64,000 nt of DNA from Pisaster brevispinus. Lineage: Eukaryota; Echinodermata; Asteroidea; Forcipulatida; Asteriidae. Below, one piece after another: positions 22,915-33,449 of the stretch; position 1 is the stretch's first letter, and each line of letters opens with the position of its first letter. Below the pieces are notes generated by a model, which was given only the letters and a program-made list of their open reading frames with translations, ran no database searches and was not told the DNA's origin. The stretch is taken from contig JAMKCF010000022.1 of the NCBI GenBank assembly GCA_023634235.1, positions 620,001 to 684,000 on the forward strand. Direction: 5' to 3'. A program made the position numbers and the translations under genes.

Positions 22915-23340
22915 AGTGAATGCCTGTGTGGTGTATTTTTCACAGAGCTCGGGAGAGCACTGGATACAGTGCTTAATACACATCCCAGTTTAGCTTTTAC
23001 CAGCTGTAAAGGGATTACTTCATCAAGTATCAAGGTGTAAGGGAAAAACCAAATTAAATTCTTTATCCCTGATGCAAATAATAACATCTATTAAATTGTT
23101 GCAGTACCCGCTGCTAAGGATTCGAACCTGCCTCTAGCCATCAGGCTAGCTCGGTGGTCTAGCGGTAAGACATCTGCTCTAGCAATGCAAAGGTCGTGGG
23201 TTCAAATCCCAACCGAGTGATTGCCTATGGATTTTTTTTCACAGAGCTTGGGAGAGCACTGAGTGTACAGTGCTTAACACACACCGGTGTAAGGGAAAAA
23301 CCAAATAAAATTCTTTATCCCTGGGGATGCAAATAAAAAC
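22915..23340 (+). repeat. Composite SINE with GCTCGGTG tRNA-like head, copy 2
   Basis: Same leader as 19935 (GGTGTAAGGGAAAAACCAAA, CTTTATCCCTGATGCAAA, GCTAAGGATTCGAACCTG), tRNA-like core 23149-23217 (GCTCGGTGGTCTAGCGGTAA; GTGGGTTCAAATCCCAACCG). After the core, a second copy of the leader segment (CACAGAGCTTGGGAGAGCAC, GGTGTAAGGG, TTTATCCCTG) follows, so the element is partly tandem. Confidence 0.65.
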
Positions 23341-24443
23341 ATCTATTATTTCAGTTTGCTTGTTTAACATTCCCAGTCATGCACAAATTCTTTGCACTGT
23401 TTGTTTCCAGTTGGGCCGAATTTCATTTTGCTACTTAAGCTGAAAAGTATCACTTCAAGAGTTTCTGCTAAGCAAACAGTTCAACACAAAACCAGTCACA
23501 AATGATACACATGACATGGCATTTTGGCCGGCAATCTTTCTTTCTGGTAAACTCAACTGATTTGTGATCTGAGTAGCTTTGCAGTTCTATTTTAATTCGG
23601 CCAAGGTTGCTTTCGCTTTGGACTTCAAACAAATCCTTTTGCAGAAGTTCCAATTCCAAGTCAACATTTTAATTCACAGAAATGGGTCACAAGGGGATAT
23701 GTTTAGTATTTCTGTAAAACTTTCTCAAACTAGCTAATTAAAGTAGGGAAGTCGCCCACCACCATGAGTTCAGTTTCATATGAATATAAACAACACGTTT
23801 CACAGAGATGTTTTTCATTACATGCACTGCTTTTTGAGACCTTCATTTTAACAAAAGCCTTTCTTAATTTACCTAGAAAACCGTCAATAGAGAATTGTTA
23901 GCATCTCCGGTACTCAATGTTTACAATAAACAATCAATTTTTAATGGAATTGCCCGCTTCTGTTAATGAAGCACTATCCGAAATTGTCAAGGGTTTGTAC
24001 CTCACAACGGGCCAATAAAAGGGCATTGTTGAATTTATTGATTTGCTTAATTATGTTATGTTCTGATCCAAATGTCAAGAGTGAAAAGAGGAAATGCGTG
24101 GTAAAAGATCCTCCCCCAAAATTGAGATTTTTTGTGTATTTTATTTATTTTTTTTAAACCCTAGCTGCGAAGGCGTGTTGGCTAGAAATCAGCCCCTATT
24201 TCCTCTTTATCATATAGCATTAGTCAGCAACAAAACCCCAGGGCTCTGATGATCTTGGTCTGTAGATTCCAAAGAGGAATTTGTGGATCAGTCAAAAGGT
24301 CAAATTCTACGGGTTTTTATTGAGTGTCATCGAAATTCAGGAAGGAACTAAAACAAAAATTATGTTAAACAATGTATAGACCCAAATATTTGAAATATGA
24401 CCTTGTTAGATATTTCAGAATGTTTTAGTCTTGTCATTTAACC

Positions 24444-24480
24444 ATTGAGAAAGACTCTGCTAGGGTCGAAACGTCAGGCC
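24444..24480 (+). ncRNA. Hammerhead/Penelope-like motif, copy 1
   Basis: TTGAGAAAGACTCTGCTAGG followed by GTCGAAACGTCAGGCC. GACTCT and AGGGTC can pair around a GCT loop, immediately followed by GAAAC, as stem II and the GAAA core of a hammerhead ribozyme would be. The other core strand (CUGANGA) is not intact, so catalysis is doubtful. Related copies lie at 34593 and 34716. Confidence 0.4.
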
Positions 24481-24670
24481 ACACACTATTTTGTGTGTGC
24501 ATGTTTTAGAATGTCGGCATAATTCGTATTGGAAGGGTATCAAATAAACTGGCATTTTACACCATTTTAATGTGAGGTTACAGAATGGTATATTTTTCCC
24601 TATGTAAGGACTCTATCTTTTGTAAAATGTGTGCCTCAGCTCACAAAGCTGAACTCGATTTAATCTGTGA

Positions 24671-25107
24671 TTTAATAATAATAATAATAATAATGAGTTC
24701 TTAGGCCTATATATCGCTTTTTTACGCCCAGAAGGGCGTATCAAAGCGCTCGTTATTTTTTTTTCCAATGGGATAAGCAAAGCTATGTTTTGAATTATGA
24801 GACCCAATTATGTTGCACCTTCGAGAGGTTTAAAAGGTGCTGTGGCACATTTACCAGCCACTGCCAGAAACGCCGGGGCAAAACGCTTCTCTTAATGATA
24901 AGTGTGACTGGGTTCTTTTACGTGCATTACACAACACACAGGACCCACGGCTTCACATCCCATCCAAAGAAGGACGGAATAATGGTTAAGTGCCTTGCTT
25001 AGTTAAGGACACAAGTGTCAAGACCGGGACTCGAACCCACACTCTGCTGATCAGAAACGCCAGAGCTTGAGTCCAGTGTGCTTGACCCCTCAGCCAGATT
25101 CGCCACC
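24671..25107 (-). repeat. tRNA-Leu-derived SINE, near full length
   Basis: Read on the minus strand it starts with a Leu-type tRNA head: TGGCTGAGGGGTCAAGCAC, anticodon region GACTCAAGCTCTGG (CAA), a variable arm, and B-box GTGTGGGTTCGAGTCCC. A body with CTTGTGTCCTTAACTAAGCA and TTACACAA-type steps follows, ending in (ATT)n. It matches copies at 29488, 43925 and 62852. Confidence 0.75.
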
Positions 25108-25587
25108 CAAAATAAGAACAACAATACTAATAGTAATACACCACAATATTTCTATTCTTCACATTCTTGCTAAAAACAGCGCATTACTTAAGGTCCAGCT
25201 GAAGGATGACCCATTTTTATAGACAAAATGGCTGGACTGTCAAAAACCTACATTACAAGCATTAAAAAAAAAAGTAAGCTTTTGAATCTAACAAAGACTT
25301 TGATCGAATGACACTCATTGAGTACCTAAAGCAAAGGGGAATTGCTGTTTGTTTGGCAGTTTCACTAAATCTTAAAATGTTTTTAATTTTAATACATGTA
25401 TTTAGTTGACGTCACAGCTCTGGTTTATGAAAAGGAAAACAATAAACTAAACCACACCGATAGTTCCCATTTGTTACTTAGATTTCCTACTTTTGAGAAG
25501 TTAGAAAGAGAAATCAACACTTTCTGAAAATCGATGTTTTTTTAAAGAGAATGTAGAGAAGTAACGCAGCTGTACTCACTAGCCTGT
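25108..25587. other. 3' flank of FReD-3, no gene
   Basis: AT-rich, with no domain-bearing ORF. Just below the FReD-3 stop the minus strand carries CTAGTGAGTACAGC, a splice-donor-like step also seen after other FReD stops. Confidence 0.4.
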
Positions 25588-27081
25588 TTATCTTAACTTC
25601 ATGCTGCATGACTTGATGGGTCCATTCATTATCCATTCATGCCACCAAATGCCTCGTTTGTCACCAACGCTCTGCCCATATTCACCATTTAAGTGAGACT
25701 TCAGTGTGCAGTCTTTGAACCACCAGGCTCCATGAGTTGTTTCTGCACAATTACCATCATCCATATCATCATTGTCTCTATCCTTTGTTGTGAACTTAAA
25801 ACCCTTGTTATCATTCAGAGAGTCTGCACTGCCACTGTCATAATTGCTGTATGTGAATGTATACCAAGTACCAGTAATGTGTACTCCACTATACTTTGCA
25901 TGTCCTTTTCCACCTGCCCATGATTCAAGATCCACCCTTAGAGTGGTATAACCTGCTGAGGTCAGTTTGACTAAGTTATCATTGCCAAGCCAGAACTCTC
26001 CTGATGGGTCACCAAAACCAGTCTGGTAGTCAGCCCAGTCTTGGTAAAAGTCTACAGTGCCATCAATCCGCCTCTGAAATACAATCCATCCCCCACCATC
26101 AGTCTCCATGTCACAGTACACCCTCAGACCTCCACTAAGTCCACTTGGGTAGATTGTGTATAATTTACTCTCAGTGTAACTAGCATCCAAAAATTCCTTA
26201 CAGCTGCTGAGCTTAGGCAGGGGGCTTTGAGTTGAAAAGAAGGGAGTTGTTGGATGACTGGTCAAATGACGAGTTGTGGACTCAGTTGATGAGGGGTGAG
26301 TTGTGGACTCAGTTGATGAGGGGTGAGTTGTGGACTCAGTTGATGAGGGCTGAGTTGTGGGCTCAGTTGATGAGGGCTGAGTTGTGGACTCAGTTGATGA
26401 GGGGTGAGTTGTGGGCTTAGTTGATGAGGGGTGAGTTGTGGACTCAGTTGATGAGGGATGAGTTGTGGACTCAGTTGATGAGGAATGAGTTGTGAGCTCA
26501 GTTGATGAGGGGTGAGTTGTGGGCTCAGTTGATGAGGGGTAATTTGTTGGATGAGTTGATGAGGGATGAGTTTTTTGGTCTGTTGTGGACTCCTTCACAG
26601 AGGATGTGTTCATTTCACAGTAGATCTGCTGACAGTTCACCAGCCTATTAGGACAGATGGTGTAAAATCCACTGTTCTTAATCTCTACCGGACAGCTTCT
26701 GAAGCATTCCAATGTTGTGTCATTCTTTGATAGGAGAGCTGTGTTCTCATCCATGTCAAAGTACAAACTTTGTTGATCTTCAACAAAGTCTTCAGTGTGC
26801 TCTTTCACTGTAGCGTTGCTGAACTCACAGAACCCTCTACATTTGTAGAAATTGAAAGACTTACAGTCTTTTTCCAATCCACAATCTCGTCCACAGATGA
26901 CGTGATTGGCCACAGTTTTGTTCTTGTACACAAAGTTCTTGAGGGCCATGTTTTCAGCACTGAAGAACTGGTGTTCCAACTGACTACACTGGCTGCCAAA
27001 CCGCTCCGCCATCATTAATGGAGAAAACCCCCAAATCATTATGAAATGCAGGACATTCATGGAGAGAATTTGCCGAGTCAT
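25588..27081 (-). CDS. FReD-3: PAN-half FBG-mucin repeat-fibrinogen protein
   Basis: An uninterrupted 497-residue frame starting MTRQILSMNVLHF. Signal peptide about 1-25; PAN/Apple domain about 32-110 (NHVICGRDCGLEKDCKSFNF, CEFSNATVKEHTEDF). Residues 126-158 (CFRSCPVEIKNSGFYTICP, QIYCEM) look like a very diverged half of an FBG domain. Then 11 nine-residue repeats THPSSTE(S/P)T (about 171-270), a short TTPFFSTQSPLPKL linker, and a full FBG domain (294-497: CDMETDGGGW, WADYQTGFGDPSGEFWLGND, Ca-site-like DRDNDDMDDGNC, GAWWFKDC, CSMKLR). Nearest relative is FReD-5, which has the same front end but no repeat array. Probably a secreted, stalked lectin-like protein; function inferred from family. 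Confidence 0.88.
   Translation of the reverse strand: MTRQILSMNVLHFIMIWGFSPLMMAERFGSQCSQLEHQFFSAENMALKNFVYKNKTVANHVICGRDCGLEKDCKSFNFYKCRGFCEFSNATVKEHTEDFVEDQQSLYFDMDENTALLSKNDTTLECFRSCPVEIKNSGFYTICPNRLVNCQQIYCEMNTSSVKESTTDQKTHPSSTHPTNYPSSTEPTTHPSSTELTTHSSSTESTTHPSSTESTTHPSSTKPTTHPSSTESTTQPSSTEPTTQPSSTESTTHPSSTESTTHPSSTESTTRHLTSHPTTPFFSTQSPLPKLSSCKEFLDASYTESKLYTIYPSGLSGGLRVYCDMETDGGGWIVFQRRIDGTVDFYQDWADYQTGFGDPSGEFWLGNDNLVKLTSAGYTTLRVDLESWAGGKGHAKYSGVHITGTWYTFTYSNYDSGSADSLNDNKGFKFTTKDRDNDDMDDGNCAETTHGAWWFKDCTLKSHLNGEYGQSVGDKRGIWWHEWIMNGPIKSCSMKLR
26270..26580 (-). repeat. 27-bp coding minisatellite (11 units) inside FReD-3
   Basis: The plus-strand unit GTTGATGAGGGGTGAGTTGT plus GGACTCA is nearly the same as in FReD-2, differing mainly by GGACTCA (Ser) for GGGCTCA (Pro). 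The frame is kept by the 27-bp length. Confidence 0.93.
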
Positions 27082-27950
27082 ATTGAATCAGAGTTGACAA
27101 CCTTCACTTTTCAAAAAAGAAAAGAGAAAAACTACAGACCAGCAATTTTCTGATCTCGAAGGTTAGATAATTGGAATGCAGTTTAACCTAGCGCACACCA
27201 CCGTGTGGAACTAACATCTGGCTGTAACTGATGTGAACCTTGTTTTACCACCTAGAGTAATACTCCAAATGCACTAATTGGCCATGCCTGCAAGTTGATA
27301 CAATTTGTTCAACCAATCGTCTGATTGGTTAATGGGTTGTGTTTCCACTTCACCATTTCTATTCGTTTCCCTGTGATTGGCCAACGGGTAAATGTCAACA
27401 TAGCAATGCTCCCATCCAGTTGACTCGTTCATCACGGACCTTGTAACATCACACCCATGACTTGAACCATGGACCAACCAGGTTGACATGTTGAATCAAA
27501 CAACCTAATAGAAGCTTCATTGTGTGCTTTTTCGGTCACCGAAACGACTCATTCTGAGGAAGTCTCAGATCGAAAATGCCTGGCAAGCACGTCTCTTAGC
27601 AGTGTACACTTCAACTGGATGAAACTTAATTGCAGTGTCTGATCGCATGCCTCATTTTGTTTCACATTGATTGATGAATCTATAGGCGATCAATATCCAC
27701 TGACAGCCTCTCAGTTTAATGATATGATTTTCGGTCAACTCAACCAAGATATGCCGCTAATTTAGTTTATAATTTTTCTTTTTCTTTTAACTGCAATATA
27801 TATCCCTGTTGCCTTTAAATTAGACTGGGGGTCAGATATTTTGAAAGCAGAGGTGGAGGTGTGGGAGACCAATGTGGATTTTTAGGTGGACTAATATTTT
27901 TTTCAATGTTTTGCAAGGGCTGGTGATGGAGGTTCTCCCAATATCAGGGC
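27082..27950 (-). promoter_or_regulatory. Upstream region of FReD-3, shared with FReD-5
   Basis: CCAAT on the minus strand lies at 27277-27281, 27324-27328 and 27376-27380. The block ATTCTGAGGAAGTCTCAGAT, GCACGTCTCTTAGCAGTGTA, AACTTAATTGCAGTGTCTGA, GCGATCAATATCCACTGACA is repeated upstream of FReD-5 (37960-38170). Homology runs about 0.85 kb above the start codon until a MITE at 27955. Confidence 0.55.
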
Positions 27951-27954
27951 TTGA

Positions 27955-28301
27955 ATTTTGGGTAAAATTCCACAAGACCGCAGGCAGGGCTTGTACCTCG
28001 AAAAATTTACCGGACCAGAATTCATTTTACAAGACCAGAATCTAAATGAGAAGGAACTTTCTATGAAGATTGATCTCATTTTGTCTTATGGGTAAGTATA
28101 CTGTGATACTCAACCATATTGAAAAGTTAACAAGACTCAAGCACACTCAAAGTCAACATTTGAACATCCTTTCTTTCAATTCAAGATATTACACAGTGAG
28201 GTAGGCCTACTATTCAATTAAACAACACAAGGCAGTCGGACTTGTATGGTTATGAGGTTACTGGCCTCGGGCCTGCGGTCCAGTGTAAAATTTGAGCCCT
28301 G
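27955..28301. mobile_element. hAT-like MITE with 5-bp TSD, copy 2
   Basis: Starts CAGGGCTTGAATTTTGGG, ends AAAATTTGAGCCCTG, and is flanked by AATAT on both sides (27950-27954 and 28302-28306). The interior is the inverted version of copy 1 (GGCCTCGGGCCTGCGGTCCAG). It sits at the outer edge of the FReD-3 upstream homology block. Confidence 0.85.
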
Positions 28302-28727
28302 AATATAATTCAGTGGATTCAGATTTTGTTATGATTCAGATTTTGTAGGCAGACTGGAAATTGAAGGTAAAGATGAAAATAAACAAAATCACAAACAGTT
28401 CAAGCCCATTCTGCTCGAACAGAGAATTCACCAAAGAGGGTTTCCAGGGTCTGTGGTTGGCTTCAGGATGCATACACCATTGTACACACTCTCCTAAGTT
28501 TTGCCCTTTGTTTGATGTTGATTTTTTTTTGAGTTAAAAACAAATTCAAACTCTACTCATGCTCAAAATTTTAAACAAGAAAAGGTTCAGAATCTATAAG
28601 AGAGCATCTCCATCTACAAATTTTTTTGGGGGACCCTTGAACCGGCCCATACTGTTGCAATGCCCACTTGCATACTCCTGTTATTTTCACTGAATGGCGT
28701 TGTTCTTCTAAAAAAACAAAAAAACAA

Positions 28728-28915
28728 AAACAATATGGAAGAAATGATAAAATATTCAAACTAATTTTGCTCATCGAGCTCATGAATATCCACCCCTTTT
28801 ACCATCCTTTTCATAAAGAAATAAACAATATGGAAGAAATTATAAAATATTCATACTAATTTTGCTCAAAAGAACTCATCAAGCTCATGAATATCCAGCC
28901 CTTTTTCCATACCTT
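28728..28915. repeat. Tandem duplication, about 90 bp x 2
   Basis: AACAATATGGAAGAAATGAT...TTTTGCTCATCGAGCTCATGAATATCCA is followed by a second copy starting at about 28825 with a small CAAAAGAACT insertion. Confidence 0.75.
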
Positions 28916-29024
28916 GGATCCACTTTGACACACACACACACAAAGACTACAACCCATGATAGGCAATGGAAATGTACCGAGATTTCAGAATCATCCCCTC
29001 ACACACTGCTGGTGTTTTGAGTTA

Positions 29025-29330
29025 CTTTATGGTGTTGGGTTTTGTTAGGAGGGACCCTAGTCAATCGCTCTGTTGATAGAGAGGGTTAAAGAAATGCATG
29101 ATGTAAGCATCTATTTTTCAATGGTTATTTTAACACAGATAGAGCTGAAAAATTTAATTCTTGCAACTACAAAGGTTTCAAAACATCGACTGGCACAAAG
29201 GAACCACAAATGCAACTTCTAAATACTGGAATTAAACAGAGCATTTCATTAAATTCTTGCCAACTGGCTTGAAAACAGCGTTACAACATATTTTTTATCT
29301 AAATCCAATCAACTTAAAACTGTCAAATGA
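29025..29330. repeat. Segmental duplication S1, copy 1
   Basis: TTTATGGTGTTGGGTTTTGT, CCCTAGTCAATCGCTCTGTT, AAAGAAATGCATGATGTAAG and GGTTTCAAAACAT recur in order at 42270-42560. Copy 1 lies between FReD-3 and FReD-4; copy 2 lies beside the FReD-6 pseudogene. Confidence 0.7.
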
Positions 29331-29487
29331 TATTCTTGCTTTGCAGTTGACATTATAACTACTACTGCTTCTTTTCAAGTTGAACCTTTTCAAGTTGAAC
29401 TATTAAATATTTGAACTAGCTATTATTATTATTATTTTTGATTTCCATAAATATTTGTTAATAAGATAAATCCGTCTCTATGTAGCG

Positions 29488-29815
29488 TGTCACGGTCGAG
29501 TGGTTTAGGGCGTTAAACTCAAGTTGTGATGGTTGAATCATCAGAGTGTGGGTTCAAATCCCAGTCGTGACACTTGTGTTCTTGGGCAAGACGCTTCCCT
29601 ATAATTGCTTCTCATCGCTCAAATGGTAACCTGCGAGGGTAGATGTTGTTAACGCGAATGATTAGTAAGCTTTGTGCCAATTTGGCTGTCGGTGCTGCAT
29701 AATCCAAAGGAGTTTGATTGGTTTCAGGAGTGCCTTTAAGTCCCCATGAATAGTGGTATAGACAGTGTAAGGAGCTTTGACACACTGTTTCCAACAAGTG
29801 CCTATTGTTGTTATT
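29488..29815 (+). repeat. tRNA-Leu-derived SINE, plus strand
   Basis: The head has paired acceptor ends (GTGTCACG and CGTGACAC), A-box CGGTCGAGTGGTTTAGG, CTCAAGT anticodon loop (CAA), a long variable arm (GATGGTTGAATCATCAG) and B-box GGGTTCAAATCCC. The body ends in CCTATTGTTGTTATTA. The anticodon stem has one mismatch and the body marks it as a SINE. Confidence 0.72.
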
Positions 29816-30074
29816 AAAATGACGGGGCTACATGTACTTCAAAGCCAACTTTTTTCCCCCTTTTTTTTACTGACTTTTACTGACAGTGACGTCACTTTTT
29901 GGAACCGCACAAGTGATTTGACCCACTTTTTGTCAAGTTTTAAACTTTTGTCTCAGCACAATTTTAGGGGTAGGCCTCCCGCTGTGAAAATGTCACTTGC
30001 ACTCATTTAGGCAAAAAGCCCACGGCCAATTTGTTTAACGTGGAAAATCCAATATATTTTATGAGTAATAATAT

Positions 30075-30371
30075 TTACGCTAATAATAATAATGATGGAG
30101 ACTTGTTATGCACCGTGTCTGTTGCATAGTGACACTCCTGGCGCTGAAAACTCTGAACTAAACTGACATCTGAGAGGGCAATATACAAATGAACGGAAGG
30201 TGAAACATCTGATTGAAAGACATGAGTTTTGAGTTTGTTCTTGAATGTGCGGTAGGAGGTCTCCTTTCTCAGTTTGATGGGTAGTGAGTTCCATAGGGAA
30301 GGACCAGACCGAGGGAAAGATCGGTTTCCCCAGGAGTGCTGTAAGCGAGGTACTCTATGAAGAGTTAGCAT
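30075..30371 (-). pseudogene. 5'-truncated LINE: C-terminal tail of ORF2
   Basis: The minus strand encodes RLQHSWGNRSFPRSGPSLWN followed by SLPIKLRKETSYRTFKNKLK and THVF. This is the usual last block of CR1/L2-type non-LTR ORF2 proteins (RSF.R.GP.LWNSLP..., F...LK..LF). The frame runs on about 45 codons and the 3' flank ends in (AAT)n at about 30083-30095, as expected for such elements. Confidence 0.65.
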
Positions 30372-30714
30372 TAAAGGACAAGAAAATCAAAACAACAATT
30401 TTCATTTTCTGTCTCGTGAGCACATTGACGAGGTCCTGGTTTATATTAACTCAAACAAAATGACAGTAACAGTAATACCATCGCTGCTGTTATGGAGTTA
30501 AACAAAGCAGTGTTTTCCCTTGCATAAACTACATGAATATTATTTATTACTAGTATTATCACTAAATGAAGATGTAGGCGTTTTGTTTCAATAATTTTAC
30601 ATTTGTGTTTATTCAAAAAGAGTGAATGCTGTATTTGATAATTGACGCTACATGTATGTAGACAGCACAATTAATACATTTGTTTTCTCTTTAACCATAT
30701 TTTTACCATTAACA

Positions 30715-31045
30715 TATTCCATAGTCTTGTAAATGTCTATTTACTTGGTGACTTTCTCTTTTACTCGCTGTATTTCATAGACTTGTAAATGTCCGTTTAC
30801 TTTGTGTTTTTTCTCTGTTTTCCTTCTGAATTTCATAGACTTGTTAATTTCTATTTACTTTATGCTTTCTCTTTTTTCTCCCTGTGTTTCATAGACTTGT
30901 AAATTTGTATACTTTGTGACTTTTCTCTTTTTTCCCTCTGTATTTCATAGACTTGAAAATGTCTTTTTACTTTGTGACTTTTTCAATTTTCCCCCTATAT
31001 TGCATATTCTTGTAAACGTCTATTTACTTTGTGACTAATTTCTCC
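30715..31045. repeat. 56-58 bp tandem repeat, array 1
   Basis: TTTCATAGACTTGTAAATGT plus CTATTTACTTTGTGACTTTC recurs with CATAG at 30776, 30834, 30890 and 30946. The array is followed by TTTTGCACCCACCTTGAGTGGCCAT, as is the related array at 33590-33765, on the other side of FReD-4. Confidence 0.82.
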
Positions 31046-31596
31046 TTTTTTTGCCCAGTCCCCCCCCCCCCGCGTCTTTTTGCACCCACCTTGAGTGGCC
31101 ATTATTGGACTAGGGTTGACCAACTCCTCAAAACCGTAATATTCTTCCTATTTTATTCTGCTTTCCATTTGGTTTGAAAAATCAGTGAAATTGTTATTAA
31201 AAGCCTGAAGAGCCTATCAGATCCTGTACCATATCGACGCTGGTCCCGCAAAGTGACCTATCTGTCCAAATTTTTTTTTTTAAATTCAAGTCGGTTGTGT
31301 GGACATGTGGGCACTACTAAATTGTACATTGGGCAGGCTGACCGGTATGTATTAATTGTGTTAAGCGTAAATTTGCACCAAGCATAAGCTTACGTGCAAC
31401 GCGTATGATTAAACATTTCTCACCGTGTGTAAATCGCACGTTTAAACATGACCCGTGGAATGTGATCTCCTCTTAACCAATCAGGATGGATAAACTACCC
31501 TAGGTATTTATGAATGGATTGTTATTGACTTTGTATCACCATCATTGCTGTTATTATTATTCATATTTTCATTATTAAAGTGAAGAGATGTACTCA

Positions 31597-32622
31597 CTAT
31601 TGAGGTTTACGTAGTTTCATACTGCATGATGTGATGGGATGATTCCATTCAAACCATATAATGCCTCGTTTGTCACCAAGGTCCCCCCCATATTCACCAT
31701 TTAAGTGAGACTTCAGTGTGCAGTCTTTAAACCACCAGGCTCCATGAGTTGTTTCTGCACAATTTCCACCGTCCATATCATCATTGTCTCTATCCTTTGT
31801 TGTGAACTTATAACCATTGTTATCATTAAGAGAGTCTGCACTGTCACTGTCATAATTGCTGTATGTGAATGTATACCTAGTACCAGTAATGTGTACTCCA
31901 CTGTACTCTGCATGTCCTTTTCCACCTCCCCATGATTGAAGATCCACCCTTAGATTGGTATAACCTGCTGAGGTCAGTTTGACTAAGTTATCATTGCCAA
32001 GCCAGAACTCTCCTGATGGGTCACCAAAACCAGTCTGGTATTCAGCCCAGTTGCGATAAAAGTCCACAGTGCCGTTAATCCGCCTCTGAAATACAATCCA
32101 TCCCCTACCATCAGTCTCCATGTCACAAAAGACTTGCATACAGTCATTTACACCATCTGGGTAGATAATGTACACACCACTTTTGTCATAACCCGCATCC
32201 AAAAGTTCTTTACAACTTTTGAAGAGAGTGTTAGAGCTATCAGCCACTGAGTGGATGGGTGTGTCCTCATCTGCATCAAAGTATACACTCCCTTGATCTT
32301 CAAGGAAGTCTTGAGGATGCTCAGCTCTTGTTGCATTATTCAGCTCACAGAGTTTCTTACATTTATAGAAGTTGAAAGACTTACAGTCCTCATACATGCT
32401 GCATTCTCGTCCACAGACAACATAATTAAGTGTGGTTTTTCTCTTGTACTCAGAATTCTTGAGAACTGTGTTTCCTGCACTAAACAGTTGTTTAGTCAGT
32501 GAACGTGTTCCACAGTTCCCTCTATCAAACCCAAAGCTCGTCACTGATATTACATTTACCAATGACAGTATGAAAACAACATTCAGCTGAAAAACACCGA
32601 TCAGTAAAACCTGTTGAATCAT
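31597..32622 (-). CDS. FReD-4: short PAN-fibrinogen secreted protein
   Basis: Intact frame; 341 residues from the Met of MIQQVLLIGVFQLNV, the start shared with FReD-7 and FReD-8 (the ORF could begin 7 codons earlier). Signal peptide about 1-30; PAN/Apple domain about 40-115 (VVCGRECSMYEDCKSFNFYK, LCELNNATRAEHPQD); FBG domain about 136-339 directly after an HSVADSS spacer (SCKELLDAG, CDMETDGRGW, WAEYQTGFGDPSGEFWLGND, Ca-site-like DRDNDDMDGGNC, GAWWFKDC, CSMKLRKPQ). There is no mucin linker. Up to CDMETDG it follows the half-FBG of FReD-7/8; after that it follows their full FBG, so it looks like a recombinant that deleted the linker. The best candidate in the array for a complete, simple gene. 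Confidence 0.88.
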   Translation of the reverse strand: MIQQVLLIGVFQLNVVFILSLVNVISVTSFGFDRGNCGTRSLTKQLFSAGNTVLKNSEYKRKTTLNYVVCGRECSMYEDCKSFNFYKCKKLCELNNATRAEHPQDFLEDQGSVYFDADEDTPIHSVADSSNTLFKSCKELLDAGYDKSGVYIIYPDGVNDCMQVFCDMETDGRGWIVFQRRINGTVDFYRNWAEYQTGFGDPSGEFWLGNDNLVKLTSAGYTNLRVDLQSWGGGKGHAEYSGVHITGTRYTFTYSNYDSDSADSLNDNNGYKFTTKDRDNDDMDGGNCAETTHGAWWFKDCTLKSHLNGEYGGDLGDKRGIIWFEWNHPITSCSMKLRKPQ

Positions 32623-33060
32623 CTTAAAAGTTTGCATGCTCAAATTTTGAAGGTGTGGATGAATTTCAGAGGCACTTGAGAGTTGTCTTATAATAGTTTT
32701 CTTGATTCACAAAATTCCAGACTGTGTTGTCAATGCTCATGGACGTATGCATCACTAAAGGGCAGAGCACACTGAAGAAATGAATGATAGCTGCACCTCC
32801 AATGAGCTTGTGTTTTGCAAACCGCAGACTATTTTACCACTGAATGTTGACAACAAAAACCCAACTCTTGATTGGTTGAGTATTAATTCAAATGAATAAA
32901 CATGAGCCCAAGTTTGCATGTCAATAGGAGACTGACAGTAAGAAGAAACCTTATATAAAGCTGTTACATGTGTAGGGCTATATACAAAAAAAAATCCCTT
33001 GTTGAAAATGTTACAAAATAAAGTATGGGTTGTAATGAGCTTGTTTTTACTGAGGGTCAT
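32623..33060 (-). promoter_or_regulatory. Upstream region of FReD-4, shared with FReD-8
   Basis: On the minus strand TATTATAAG lies at about 32683-32692, about 65 bp above the start codon, and CCAAT at 32871-32875. The blocks TTTTCTTGATTCACAAAATT, GCATCACTAAAGGGCAGAG and CCAACTCTTGATTGGTTGA recur above FReD-8 (53965-54125), and the last one also in the orphan region at 61110. Confidence 0.5.
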
Positions 33061-33449
33061 TTGTCCAAAATTATGTCCTGTATTTGTTGGTGTGTTTTCA
33101 AAGGAATAGATTTATTACAAAATCAATTCTCACCAAGTGGGCGGTAATTATTGGAACTTCCTTTTTATTGATGTCTAGCTGGCATATTTCCGTACTGGTA
33201 AAGGGCCAGAATAGCGTCACAATCTGGTTTGTTTTTAAACTCCTGACGATGCTCTAGATACAAGTTTTATAATCGAATGCAGGTTTAGTGCCAGAAATGT
33301 AATCTTTTCACCAGCTTTCATAAATCTTCGCCCTCAAGTTTCATAAGTATTTTTTGGGGGTCAAAATAATGTTGGCTTGTGTCTCGTGAAGACAGTGATG
33401 ATATGCTGGTTTGTAGTGGGTTGACTTGCATCAACTACATTGTTATCAT

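Noticed and set aside
24790..25002. 70-codon ORF with Cys residues
   Set aside because: Lies wholly inside the antisense strand of a Leu-type SINE.
26232..26420. Plus-strand repeat ORF over the FReD-3 stalk
   Set aside because: Same cause as above: antisense reading of the 27-bp array.
29488..29575. Possible tRNA-Leu(CAA) gene
   Set aside because: Anticodon stem mismatch, and the following body matches other SINE copies.
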